Shown here: positions 1 through 8,919 of the stretch, one piece after another
Position numbering within the stretch: the stretch's first letter is position 1
Layout: each line of letters starts with the position of its first letter
NCBI RefSeq assembly: GCF_000142905.1
Contig: NW_013657676.1
Location: forward strand, 168,021-232,020
DNA: 64,000 bases
Direction of reading: 5' to 3'
Source: Thecamonas trahens ATCC 50062
Lineage: Eukaryota; Apusozoa; Apusomonadida; Apusomonadidae
Notes under the pieces: generated by a model
What the model was told of the DNA's origin: nothing
Databases searched by the model: none
The model's input: only the letters and a program-made list of their open reading frames with translations
Translations under genes and position numbers: made by a program

Positions 1-2095
1 TGAGCATAGCGGGCTCCTGGGTGAAGCACGGGTCAAAGTGCGAGGTGTCGGTATCCGAGGTGAGCTCGGGCTTGAACGGCGGGGTCAACTGCTTGGCCTC
101 GAGTGCGTCAAAGTCGATGTCGTCAAAGAACGGATGAGCCTTGATCTCTTCGGCGTCGCCCGGGCCCGAGCCGAGCCGCGTCTTGGGGTTGCGGTCAAGA
201 AGGTGCTCGAGCAGGTCGCGCGCCTGCTCCGAGAGCGAGCGCGGGTAGTAGATGTCTGCCTCGAGAATCTGAATAAAGACCTGCTCCGGGTCCGAAGCCG
301 AGAACGGCGAGCGGCCCGAGAGCATCTCATAGATAACGACGCCGGCAGACCACCAGTCGACCGAGGTGCCGTACGACGCGTCTTCGACAACCTCGGGCGC
401 CAGGTACTCGGGCGTGCCGCAAAAGGTCGACGTGGTCACCCCATACGAGATGCCCTCCTTGACAAGGCCAAAGTCGGTGATGAGGATGTGCCCGTCCTCG
501 TCGAGGAGCAGGTTCTCGAGCTTGAGGTCGCGGTAGACAATGCCCTTGCGGTGGAGGTATCCTAGCGCGCATACAATTTCGGCCGCGTAGAACTTTGCCC
601 GCTCCTCGGAAAACTTGCCCGAGCGCTGCATGTGGTAGAAGAGCTCGCCGCCGCGGACATAGTCCATGACAAAGTACAGGCGGTCGTCGGTCTGGAACGA
701 GTAGTACATACGGACCAGGAACGGGTGATCCATGGTCGAGAGGACTCGGCGCTCGGCCTGGGTGTGCTCGACCTCCTCGTGCTCGAGCACGACGTCCTTC
801 TTGAGGATCTTGATGGCGTACAACTGCTCCTCGCCACGCTTGCGCGCGAGCATGACCTTGCCGAACGAGCCCTTGCCCAGGAGCTGGAGCAGCTCAAAGT
901 CCTTGATGGTCACCTTGGACGCCGCAGAGTCGTCGGCGGCGTCGGCCTCCGAGGCCGCCACCGCCGCGCCGGAGCCCTTGGACGATGCTGCAGGCACCGC
1001 CGTCCCGTCCTCGGCTTCAGTCACCGTGTACGCCTGGAGATAGTAGTAGTTGATCCACTCTTGCACAGCCTCCATCCACGAGTTCATCTCCTGCTCCGAG
1101 CCGGCAATGCAAAAGTGCTCCGTCCCGTCGCGCGTGGTGATCTGGAACGAGAACTTTTTCTTGATCTTGGCCGGCGCCACCTGCACTGTCGCCCCCTTGA
1201 GCGGAATGCATCCTGCAGGCGTTGTGTCCTTGTGCGACCGAAAGTAGAGCGCAAGGCCATTGGCCATCCGGTAGAACCGCCGCTTGTAGTTCTTGACAAA
1301 GTGTCCGCGCTTGACCAGATACCCTTCCTTCAGCGGCGGCGCCTTGATGTTGACTGGCCTCAGCACCAGCTTGCACTCGGCCGCCAAATCTGCCGGCCAT
1401 CCCTTTTGCACCACCAGTGGCTTTTCATCTATGCCCAGCTTGCGGACTGTAGCGGGGATGATAGGTAGTGTGTCATGGGGGGAGTGAGACGACGGCCGTG
1501 GGTGGGGGGGAGGGGGGAAAAACCAAGAACACACACATACACACACACACACATACGGGTGGTGATGGAAAGGGGAGGGGGGGGGGGGGGGAGGAGGTCA
1601 CAGGAGAGGGGAGGGGGGAGGACGAGGAAGGCGGTGGAGGTAAGGGGGCAGGGGAAGGGCGGGGAAGGCGGTAGGGGGAGGGTGGTCCTTTGGGCTGTGG
1701 GCTGGGGANNNNNNNNNNNNNNNNNNNNNNNNNNNNNNNNNNNNNNNNNNNNNNNNNNNNNNNNNNNNNNNNNNNNNNNNNNNNNNNNNNNNNNNNNNNN
1801 NNNNNNNNGGTAGCCAGGGTGGCAAGGGGGGTGGGGGGTGGGGGGGGTGGGGGACTGGGGGGTGGGGGGGTGGTGGGGGGGTGGTGGGGGGTAAGGGGTG
1901 GGGAGGGTCCGGCAACGTACGCGGCGAGCCCGAGCCGGCTTGCTCGTAGAGGGCGTACTCGTCGTACGAGCCGCAGAGCTTGTTCTTGTCAAAGATCATC
2001 TTGGTCACGGCTGTGACATCAGTCTCTGGCGTGAGGGGGACAGACCGGAAGGAGCCATCCGGAAAGTGGATCCTCACCACCTGGCCGGCCGACAT
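1..2095 (-). CDS. RA-PH-AGC protein kinase (Akt-like), 3' end outside window
   Basis: Two exons on the minus strand: 2095-1921 and 1446 to beyond position 1, joined by a GT-AG intron (donor GTACGT at 1920, acceptor ...CTACAG ending at 1447) that contains a 100-N gap. Exon 1 plus the start of exon 2 give a Ras-association-like ubiquitin fold (starts MSAGQVVRIHFPDGS; ends near KLVLRP). A PH domain follows (KEGYLVKRG ... WMEAVQEW, about 1350-1040). The kinase has GKGSFGKV, the ATP lysine in YAIKILKK, YRDLKLEN, TDFGLVKEG and a PDK1-type T-loop TSTFCGTPEYLAPE. The kinase lobes are closest to Akt/PKB; the turn and hydrophobic motifs would lie left of position 1. Inferred role: Ras- and phosphoinositide-recruited kinase. 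The start at 2095 is the first Met before the RA strand; an upstream in-frame extension exists but is low complexity, and CTCTCAG directly before the ATG could be an acceptor. Confidence 0.85.
1447..1920 (-). other. Intron of the RA-PH kinase gene, contains assembly gap
   Basis: GT-AG intron, donor GTACGT and acceptor CTACAG. Splicing keeps the frame (phase 1) and joins the two halves of the RA domain. On the coding strand it is extremely C/T-rich, apart from a short TG repeat (CA on the plus strand, about 1531-1556). True length is unknown because of the gap. Confidence 0.75.
1709..1808. other. Assembly gap (100 N)
   Basis: Exactly 100 N, a conventional unknown-size gap, inside the C-rich intron of the RA-PH kinase gene and flanked by long G runs on the plus strand. 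Confidence 0.99.
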
Positions 2096-2605
2096 TGCTG
2101 AGAGGAATACCACCGACTCGCCGCCGCCAATGCCGCTGTGGCCGTCCGCCGGCTGTGCTGGTGGCAGGGCAATTCCACGATTTGGTGGCAGGGACGGGGG
2201 GGGGGGGAGGGGGGAGGGAGGATCTGCAGGGAAAAATTGGGGAAAGAAGTGAAGGACGACGGAGGAGGGGGGGGGGGGGGGTGGATGGACGGAGAGAAGG
2301 AAGTGTGGCACAGGATAGAGGCAGAGGAGGTAGGACGCCTAAAGCCGACGTACTATAGGGGGAGGGAGGGGGGAGGGGGAGGGGGAGGGGGGATCCCACA
2401 ACTAGTCGACTTGCAGCAGTGTAGGGCTACAAGTCACGTGGCCGGAACGATGGACACGTGACATTAGACGACATTCCGGGATGGCGTCACACACATCGCC
2501 GACATGGGAAAACCTCGGCCGGTGCTGAGCCATTCACGCACAAGCGAGTCGCCACACACACAGAAACACACACACGCACACACGCGCACGATCACAGACA
2601 CCACC
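2096..2605. promoter_or_regulatory. Divergent intergenic region, RA-PH kinase / macro-SirTM
   Basis: 510 bp between divergent start codons. It holds several poly-G tracts (2199-2219, 2265-2281, 2360-2392) and an ACAC-rich leader just before the 2606 start (about 2554-2590). No gene is supported; a short upstream extension of the kinase exon is possible. Confidence 0.5.
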
Positions 2606-4294
2606 ATGAACAAGAGAGACAAAGTCGTGGAGCTCGCGCGCTACTTTGCTAACGAGCTCGGGTACCGGGTGCCAACGGCGACGCGGCTCGAGGCTCGGGA
2701 AAGCCTCCGTGCACTACTGACGGTTCGTCCGCCGGGGCCGGTGAACGACGACGAGATGCAGGCGGCGCTGGACGATCTGCTCCGGGCCGAGGTGGAAGCA
2801 CGCGGCATTGTGCAGCCACGCGCGGCTGCCGGCAAGACGCAGGTCGGATTAATGGGACTCTGGCGCGGCGACATCCGGCTTGTGGCCGCCGACGTGGTGG
2901 TCAACCCAGCCAACTCGGCGCTGCTCGGGTGCTTCCGTCCGGAGCACAAGTGCGTGGACAACATCCTACATGCTGCAGGCGGGCCGGCCATCCGTGCCGA
3001 GTGTGCAGAGCGCCGCGCGCATGGCGATGCCGAGCCAGTCGGCTCGGCCCTGCTCACTACCGCCGGCGTGCTGCCGGCGCAGTACATGGCGCACACAGTC
3101 GGTCCGCAGATCAGCGGGCCGGTGACGGCCGCCAACGAGGCCGGCCTTGCCGCGTGCTACACCTCGGTCCTCGACGCTGCTGCAGCCGTTGACGCGGCGT
3201 CGGTCGCCTTTCCCTGCATCTCCACCGGCCTCTTTGCCTTTCCCAAGCGCCGCGCCGCCGAGATCGCGGTCGCCACGGTCTCGGACTGGCTCGCTGCCCG
3301 CAAGGTGCGCGACGCGCCGGACATCTTTGTTCTCTTTGTGGCGTACACTGACGATGACGAGGCCGGGCTTGCTGCTGCGCTTGGGCTCGAGTCTTCGACA
3401 ACGGAAGCCGCCGCCGCTGCCCGAACCGAGGCCATCGTCGCGCGAGTCGCCGCCGCGCTCGCCGCCGCCGACGGGGTCCTCGTCACGTGTGGTGCAGGGC
3501 TCTCGGCCGCTGCTGGCGTCGACTACACCTCTGCGGAAGTCCACGCCCGCTTCTTCCCTGACATGGTTGCCCGCGGTTACACCAACATGTACCAGTACAT
3601 CGGCGGCGCGCCGCGCGATCCGGCGGTCAAGTGGGGCTACTTGGCGCGTCAGGTCAAGGAAGTTCGGTTTGGCACCGACATGATAGTTCACGACACATAC
3701 GATCGCCTGCGTACACTCGTGGGCGACCTTCCGTATTTTTGCCTCACCTCCAACGTCGACGGCCTTCTGCACCGACTCGGCCACTTTGACCCGCGGCGGG
3801 TTGTCGAGCGCCAGGGCAGCTACGCGCTGATGCAGTGTCTCGAGTCTGAGTGCAGCTCCGAGCCGTGGCCATCCGAGCCGGAGCTCGATCGCCTGCGAGC
3901 AAGCCTAGCCGACGACGGCACTACGTCGGCGCCGCCGCCGGTCTGCCCAGTCTGCGGCTCGGAAAACGTCTTCCTCAACGTCCGCGGCGGCGCGTGGTTC
4001 GACGAACGCCCGCGTGAGGCAGCCGAGGCAGATCTCGCCGCCTTTCTGGACGGCTTTGCCGTTGACGACAATCTGATTGTTCTCGAGATTGGCGTCGGCT
4101 ACAACACCCCGACCGTCATCCGCCGGCCGAACGAGCAGCTTGTAGCCCGTCAGCGAGGCGCCACCCTCATCCGGATCAACACCGACCACGCGCACGCGCC
4201 CGAAGCCATCGAGTCGCAGACCGTCCTTGTCCCGATGGACGCCAACGCCTTTCTGCGCGCCATTGCCGAGACTACTCAAGCAGCCACCGAGTAA
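2606..4294 (+). CDS. Zn-macrodomain fused to class M sirtuin (SirTM)
   Basis: A 562-residue fusion. Residues ~85-258 are a macrodomain of the zinc-containing type: NPANS (100-104) and the GCFRPEHKC segment with Cys109, His114 and Cys116, the pattern that binds zinc in Zn-macros. Residues ~275-555 are a sirtuin: GAGLS (296-300), SNVDG (382-386), zinc cysteines 411, 416, 447, 450. The usual catalytic His is Gln403 (RQGSYAL), the substitution known in SirTM ADP-ribosyltransferases. In bacteria, separate SirTM and Zn-macro genes share operons with a lipoylated GcvH-like target, one writing and the other removing protein ADP-ribose. Here both activities would sit in one chain. Start chosen at 2606 (accATGAAC); the 34 residues upstream are a CACACA leader. 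Acetyl or lipoate deacylation is less likely given Gln403. Confidence 0.9.
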   Translation: MNKRDKVVELARYFANELGYRVPTATRLEARESLRALLTVRPPGPVNDDEMQAALDDLLRAEVEARGIVQPRAAAGKTQVGLMGLWRGDIRLVAADVVVNPANSALLGCFRPEHKCVDNILHAAGGPAIRAECAERRAHGDAEPVGSALLTTAGVLPAQYMAHTVGPQISGPVTAANEAGLAACYTSVLDAAAAVDAASVAFPCISTGLFAFPKRRAAEIAVATVSDWLAARKVRDAPDIFVLFVAYTDDDEAGLAAALGLESSTTEAAAAARTEAIVARVAAALAAADGVLVTCGAGLSAAAGVDYTSAEVHARFFPDMVARGYTNMYQYIGGAPRDPAVKWGYLARQVKEVRFGTDMIVHDTYDRLRTLVGDLPYFCLTSNVDGLLHRLGHFDPRRVVERQGSYALMQCLESECSSEPWPSEPELDRLRASLADDGTTSAPPPVCPVCGSENVFLNVRGGAWFDERPREAAEADLAAFLDGFAVDDNLIVLEIGVGYNTPTVIRRPNEQLVARQRGATLIRINTDHAHAPEAIESQTVLVPMDANAFLRAIAETTQAATE

Positions 4295-4560
4295 ATGTGT
4301 CACTGCGCCGCCACGCGACCGCCAGTCGTCATGCCGAACAGCCGGCTCTCACCACTCGACTCGCTCCGACTCGCGCAGGCGCAGCCGACCAAGCAGAAAC
4401 AGGCCAGTGCGGGGTTGTCGACGCGGCAAAGGCAGTGAGTGGGACGGTGGACGGTCAGCGTCGAGGAGCTGGCATCTGTGCATCCGCACACTCATCCGCA
4501 ACTTGGGAAGGTCGCTGCAGAACAGCACGGTCGGTCTGAGGAGAGCAAGCGACGCGAGCA

Positions 4561-5304
4561 ATGGCGGCGTATCCAGAGAGTGAGGCTGCGCAGCGAGCAC
4601 TTGTTGGTGACGGATGGGTGTTCGAGTCAGACTACGCTGAGAAGGCCGGACCCGAGTGGCTGGACGAGTCGCTGGAGCGGTGGGCCGAGCTGGATGCCAC
4701 CGTCCGCAGAGTAGGCCCGATGGGCGACGATGGCAGCGAGTGCATCCCCATCAAGGCCTTTGCCAATGCTACGACATGTCTTGTCTCCATCCTCATCCAC
4801 ATCGGCGCGACGAGGACAAAGTTCATCCGCGACGACCTCAACATGCGGCTCGAGCAGGTGCGGACCAAGTACGCCGAGCGGGGCGAGCAGCCCGAGGATG
4901 TGGTGAGCGCCGTCGATGCCGACTATGCGCTTCGCGACCCAATCATGCACCTCAAGCGCGGAATCTCCTTCATCGCGCTCATGCTCGACAAGTTCTGCTC
5001 CACAGACTGGTCGCTCCGGGCCGCAGCCAAGGACGCGTACTCGGTCACGCTCGGCATCCACCACGGATGGTCGGTCCGATCCGCCGTCAAGCTCGCCCTT
5101 TACGCGCTTCCATCGCGCGACACGTTCCTGGAGACACTCTCGCCGGGTGACAAGGAGCAGGCCCGCGTCAAGCTCCACAAGCTCTTTGCCTACGTCTGGC
5201 CCCGGGCGCTCTTCCTCAACAGTCTCTACGCCGCCCGCGACTACGACGATCAACTCCCCGGCGACGCATCCGTCTCTGGCACTGCGCCTAGCATCGAGGA
5301 CTGA
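4561..5304 (+). CDS. GLTP-fold lipid transfer protein (ACD11/CPTP-like)
   Basis: 247 residues, the normal single-domain GLTP size. Diagnostic parts: DDLNMRLEQ (Asp/Asn headgroup site), MHLKRGISFI, and HHGWSVRSAVKLALYALPSR, which contains the headgroup His and is closest to plant ACD11 and animal CPTP (ceramide-1-phosphate carriers). The position that is Trp in human GLTP (MWLKRG) is His130 here, which argues against a GLTP-type glycolipid carrier; CPTP also lacks that Trp. Cytosolic, with no signal or transmembrane segment. It lies 266 bp after the macro-SirTM gene on the same strand; functional linkage is not evident. Confidence 0.85.
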   Translation: MAAYPESEAAQRALVGDGWVFESDYAEKAGPEWLDESLERWAELDATVRRVGPMGDDGSECIPIKAFANATTCLVSILIHIGATRTKFIRDDLNMRLEQVRTKYAERGEQPEDVVSAVDADYALRDPIMHLKRGISFIALMLDKFCSTDWSLRAAAKDAYSVTLGIHHGWSVRSAVKLALYALPSRDTFLETLSPGDKEQARVKLHKLFAYVWPRALFLNSLYAARDYDDQLPGDASVSGTAPSIED

Positions 5305-5433
5305 GAGCCTTGTCCAGACCCCCACCGCAATCTAAATGCGCCCCCGTAACTGGCTTGATCCGTCGCGTACTCCGCTCGCCCTGCTCGCCCTGCTCACCCC
5401 TCGCCCACCTCTCCTCTCCTCAACAGGCAGGTC

Positions 5434-7329
5434 ATGCGCGCCAGCCCGCGACGGCGACGGCGCGACATCGCCGAGGTCATGGCCGAAGAGCGGCGGGTGG
5501 CGGCGTGGCGGCGTGGCGGGCGCGGGACCTCGCGCGGGACGAGGCGCGGGCGCGGGACAGGCCGGCGGCCGCGAGGAGGCGCGACTGGCTCGCCGCAGCT
5601 GGCACAGACGCTCGACGCCACGCCGGCGCACCGTAGGGCCCACGAAAAGGCAAGGCTACATGCGCTAGCCGCGCGGCGTGGCGTTCTCCTCGCTGACCAC
5701 GTGTCGGAGCATAGTCCCGGCGCCCGGCGACAGCCCCGCCTCACTGCCAGGCGTTCACCCTCACCGCCACCGTCAGCCGCCGCCGCCGACTGGCGTTGGG
5801 GCGAGCCGCTGGTATCCGATCCTCCGCCGCCACCGCTTGCCCAGCCCTCAGCAGATGCTCAGCTTGCTGTGGTGCGGAGGCTGGCAGATCTTGCGTTCCT
5901 GGACGCGGTCGTCCGCCGACCTGACGCCAGCGACTCTCTGCTTGCTTCTGGCTCTGGTGCCGGCGCGAGCAGCGGCTGTGGTAGTGACAGTGGCAGTGTC
6001 AGCGACGACGATCCGTGGGCAGCATGGGAGCTGGCACTACCGGCGCCGTCCCCGCGCCCGCAAGCCGAGTATGAGTACGAGTACGAGTATGAGCTTTTGG
6101 ATGGCTCGTCCGAGCAGCAGATGCAGACGCCTGCTCGCCAGCTGCCACTCCCGATGTCTGAGACCCTCTGGCGGGCTGAGCACGAGCACGAGCAAGAGCA
6201 GGAGCAGGAGCAGGCTCCAACGCCGCGACTCGATACGCCGATCCCAGTCCCACCTCCACGCTCGGCGCCTGCATCTCCAGCTGCAACGTCAGTGCGGACT
6301 TGCATCCAGAACGAGCTAGATGCTGATGTGCAGAACCTCCGTGTGCAAGCCACGGTGCAAGCGGCCAAGGTGACGCCGGCGCGCGAGGTCCAGAGCATCG
6401 AGGTGGATGCCGACAAGCGGCCGTCTGCGCCTGGCTCGCCGTATGTGCAGAACGCGTGGTTTCAGGCGACGCTTCGGTCTGCTGATCCGACAGAGTCGTC
6501 CCAGGTTGAAACGCTCGACGACGCCACTGTCAAGATGTTGCGGGAGCGGCAGGCAGCAGTGGCAGCGGGTACTATTGCGTCTCCGATGAGGACGCCCGCT
6601 CGGCGGGGCCGGCGGCGCGTGCCGCGGGTCGACGACGAAACGCCGATGGAGGCTCAACTGCAGCGGGCGATGGCCGCGGGTGCAGACGCGCTGTTTGTGT
6701 TTGAGCTGGCAAACGGTGAGGCCATGCATGTGCCGGCGCGGCTGGCGCAGGCTTGCCTGGCTCTCCCACGGCTGGCTCGCCACGGCGCCTCGTTTTTCTG
6801 GCCAGGCCTCGCCGCGCACGTTGCTGCCGACGCGCTACGGTTTGTGCAGGGTCCGGTCGAGTGGATGGAGGCGTTTCTCGAGGCCGAGGTTGGTGCCGAC
6901 GAGACCTGGCGCCTGCTCCTTGCGGCCGACCTGCTCCAGATTCCGTCGCTCTTTGTCTTTTTAGCCACCCACGTCCTGCACACTGCTGGCAGCGAGCGGC
7001 TGCGCGCGTTTCTGGCCTCGTCGTTCATCCTTGCGCATTCGGTCGATCAGATTGTCGAGCTGCAGCGGCTGATGTACACGCCCAAGAATGGCCCGCTCTG
7101 GGACGCCATTCATAGCCTCAAGCTGAAAGCGCTCGAGCGCGAGACTCGCCAGCTTGCAGCCGATCATGCTGCATCGCCGGGAGCTGCCACCCTCCACGCC
7201 TACCAGACAGCGGGCTCGCTCGCGGTGGCTTACAGCCCGGTCAACCGCAAGCATCAGCGGATTCCAGTGAGAGTGCCCAAGACGCCGCGACAGCTGCACC
7301 ACGATGCCGGCATGGTGGGCTTGGACTGA
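5434..7329 (+). CDS. Low-complexity protein with BTB/Skp1-like C-terminal domain
   Basis: 631 residues. The N-terminal ~400 are disordered: Arg-rich start, Ser/Pro/Gly tracts, a Glu-Tyr alternation near residue 211 and a Glu-His/Glu-Gln alternation near 250. Residues ~415-560 resemble a BTB/POZ or Skp1-like fold (FVFELANGEAMHVPARLAQ ... LLLAADLLQIPSLFVFLATHVL), in which the 'LLxAADxLQIPSL' helix is typical. No kelch, MATH or F-box partner domain is seen. The ATG follows a pyrimidine tract ending in CAACAG (5422-5427 area), so a short upstream exon or 5'UTR intron is possible. Function unknown; a ubiquitin-ligase adaptor role would be inference from the fold only. Confidence 0.6.
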   Translation: MRASPRRRRRDIAEVMAEERRVAAWRRGGRGTSRGTRRGRGTGRRPRGGATGSPQLAQTLDATPAHRRAHEKARLHALAARRGVLLADHVSEHSPGARRQPRLTARRSPSPPPSAAAADWRWGEPLVSDPPPPPLAQPSADAQLAVVRRLADLAFLDAVVRRPDASDSLLASGSGAGASSGCGSDSGSVSDDDPWAAWELALPAPSPRPQAEYEYEYEYELLDGSSEQQMQTPARQLPLPMSETLWRAEHEHEQEQEQEQAPTPRLDTPIPVPPPRSAPASPAATSVRTCIQNELDADVQNLRVQATVQAAKVTPAREVQSIEVDADKRPSAPGSPYVQNAWFQATLRSADPTESSQVETLDDATVKMLRERQAAVAAGTIASPMRTPARRGRRRVPRVDDETPMEAQLQRAMAAGADALFVFELANGEAMHVPARLAQACLALPRLARHGASFFWPGLAAHVAADALRFVQGPVEWMEAFLEAEVGADETWRLLLAADLLQIPSLFVFLATHVLHTAGSERLRAFLASSFILAHSVDQIVELQRLMYTPKNGPLWDAIHSLKLKALERETRQLAADHAASPGAATLHAYQTAGSLAVAYSPVNRKHQRIPVRVPKTPRQLHHDAGMVGLD

Positions 7330-7360
7330 AAGAGAGGGAAAAAGGGATGTTGTCACTGGG

Positions 7361-8783
7361 TCAGAGAATGACGGCCACAACAAGTGCCGCTGCCACCGCC
7401 ACCGTCGCCGCTGCCAGGCCCGGACCGGAGGCACGCGCCGACGAGCATTGCTGCGATGTCGAGCCAGATGTCGTCGTCTTGCGGCGATGGACGGTGATCT
7501 CGCCGGCGCTGACGTCCGATACGGCATACACAAGCTCAAATCCGGTCTGGGTGCCGAACTCCGCGGATGTGGCGCCCGAGACCGAGGTCGAGAGAAGAGA
7601 CTTGGTTCCCGAAGTAATGTCGGTGAGCGCGGACGGAGCCTGGAGCGCACGGCAAAGGACGTCCTTGCACTCGGTGGTGATGAGCGGGGCCACGTTGCTG
7701 ACCGGCAGCGACCAAACGACGGGGATGGAAGCTGCGCCAAAGAGCGGCGAGTTCGTGGCGAGGCCCCACTGAAGAGTGGCCTTCTGGTCGTCGGAGAGGT
7801 CATTGGCGTAGCTGGACGGGAGCGACGGCGCGACCATGGCGTGCATGACGCTCTGGAACGACGCCTTGCACGTCTCGGTCTTGCAGCGGACAAAGGTCGT
7901 CGAGCCGTCAGCATGGGCCATGAACAAGGCCGGGAGATCAGCAATAAGGCCAATGCTCATCGAGATAAGCGACGCTCCGGGCGCGCACGAGTAGCCCGGC
8001 GCTTGCGGCTGGTACTGCTGGCCGAGCACGAGATCACTCGTCGACGAGCAGGTGATGGTGTTGCAGGTGTAGTAGACGAGCTGAGTCGGCGAACTCGACG
8101 GCAAAGTGCACGACGAGAGCGCAATGGCGATGCCGACACGACCAGATGGGAGGACCACGCTTGCAGTGGCAACTTGCCGCGGAAGTATCATCGATCCAGG
8201 CGCTGGCGGGCGGGTCGGCTGGACGAGCGAGAGCGAGGTGCACTCGATCTGATGGCAGCGCGCAATGACCGTCGACGTCGACGCAATCGACGGCGTAAAA
8301 GTAAAAAGACCGGGCCGCGCTCACCGTTCGGCATGTACGATATCGTCGAGGCGATGTTGATGTCGCGTGGGCCGAAGAACCCGATCGTAGAGTTGGTATG
8401 GGTCGCCACCGTCCGCGTCGCGCACTGGCTGGCGCACACGACCGTGATGATCGTTTCCGCGTCGCCGATGACAACAACTGCATCGCCAGAAATGTCGGCG
8501 ACGGCCACCTTGGCCGCACCGGTTGCACTCACATCCTCGTTGAACTTTTCAGTACATGATGAGGTACAGGTGTACACCCGTATCTTGCCTGACGTGCCAG
8601 AGCTGGTGAGAACGGCGATAACCGAGCCGAACCCGGTGCTTGAGGGCGTGACGGCGGTTGCAACAGCAGTGGCTGACGGCAAAGTTGCAATTTTTCAGTT
8701 CTGGTGACCTGAGCAGACGAGGCCGCGACGCAGACGAGGAGGGCAATGAGGGTAGCAGATGCAAACGTGCGGTGCATCCACAT
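7361..8783 (-). CDS. Secreted, probably GPI-anchored Cys-pair repeat protein (two apparent frame breaks)
   Basis: Begins with a signal peptide (MHRTFASATLIALLVCVAASSAQ) and ends in Gly/Ser spacer, Ala/Val-rich hydrophobic tail and stop, as in GPI precursors. Between lie repeats of hydrophobic strands each closed by a Cys pair 3-4 residues apart: YTCTSSC, VCASQC, RCHQIEC, YTCNTITC, VRCKTETC, TECKDVLC, resembling beta-propeller repeats. The frame changes at 8691-8695 (T5 on plus) and 8303-8307 (A5 on plus). One extra base in each run restores one frame through all repeats and gives a length divisible by three (about 474 residues). The alternative, a GT-AG intron 8324-8203, would delete the RCHQIEC repeat and is less attractive. 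Function unknown; surface protein by inference. Confidence 0.7.
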
Positions 8784-8901
8784 GGGTATACTTTGATGCT
8801 TTGATAGAGACGTATGCGAGTGATGTCTCAGGCCAAGTGGACACTATTGCGCAGCACGCGACTGCGGCACGAGTTGATTCAAAGAACCAAACAATTTGAA
8901 C

Positions 8902-8919
8902 TCAACTCCTTAGAGTTGA
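8902..8919. other. Perfect 7-bp inverted repeat over the stop codon
   Basis: TCAACTC - CTTA - GAGTTGA. The loop and stem overlap the minus-strand stop codon (8912-8910) of the C2H2 gene. It could form a short hairpin in the mRNA; no U-tract terminator follows and function is unproven. Confidence 0.4.

Noticed and set aside
1475-2016. Frames crossing the N gaps
   Set aside because: They run through N as unknown residues and through poly-G/CA repeats; also at 19537-20213 and 46507-47188.
8203-8324. GT-AG intron in the secreted repeat gene (GGTGAGC donor, CGCCAG acceptor)
   Set aside because: It keeps the frame but removes the RCHQIEC unit that matches the other Cys-pair repeats; a missing base in the A5 run explains the shift better.
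8660-8706. 36-nt intron near the signal peptide of the secreted protein
   Set aside because: Phase does not fit the next frame; the T5 run on plus is the simpler break.
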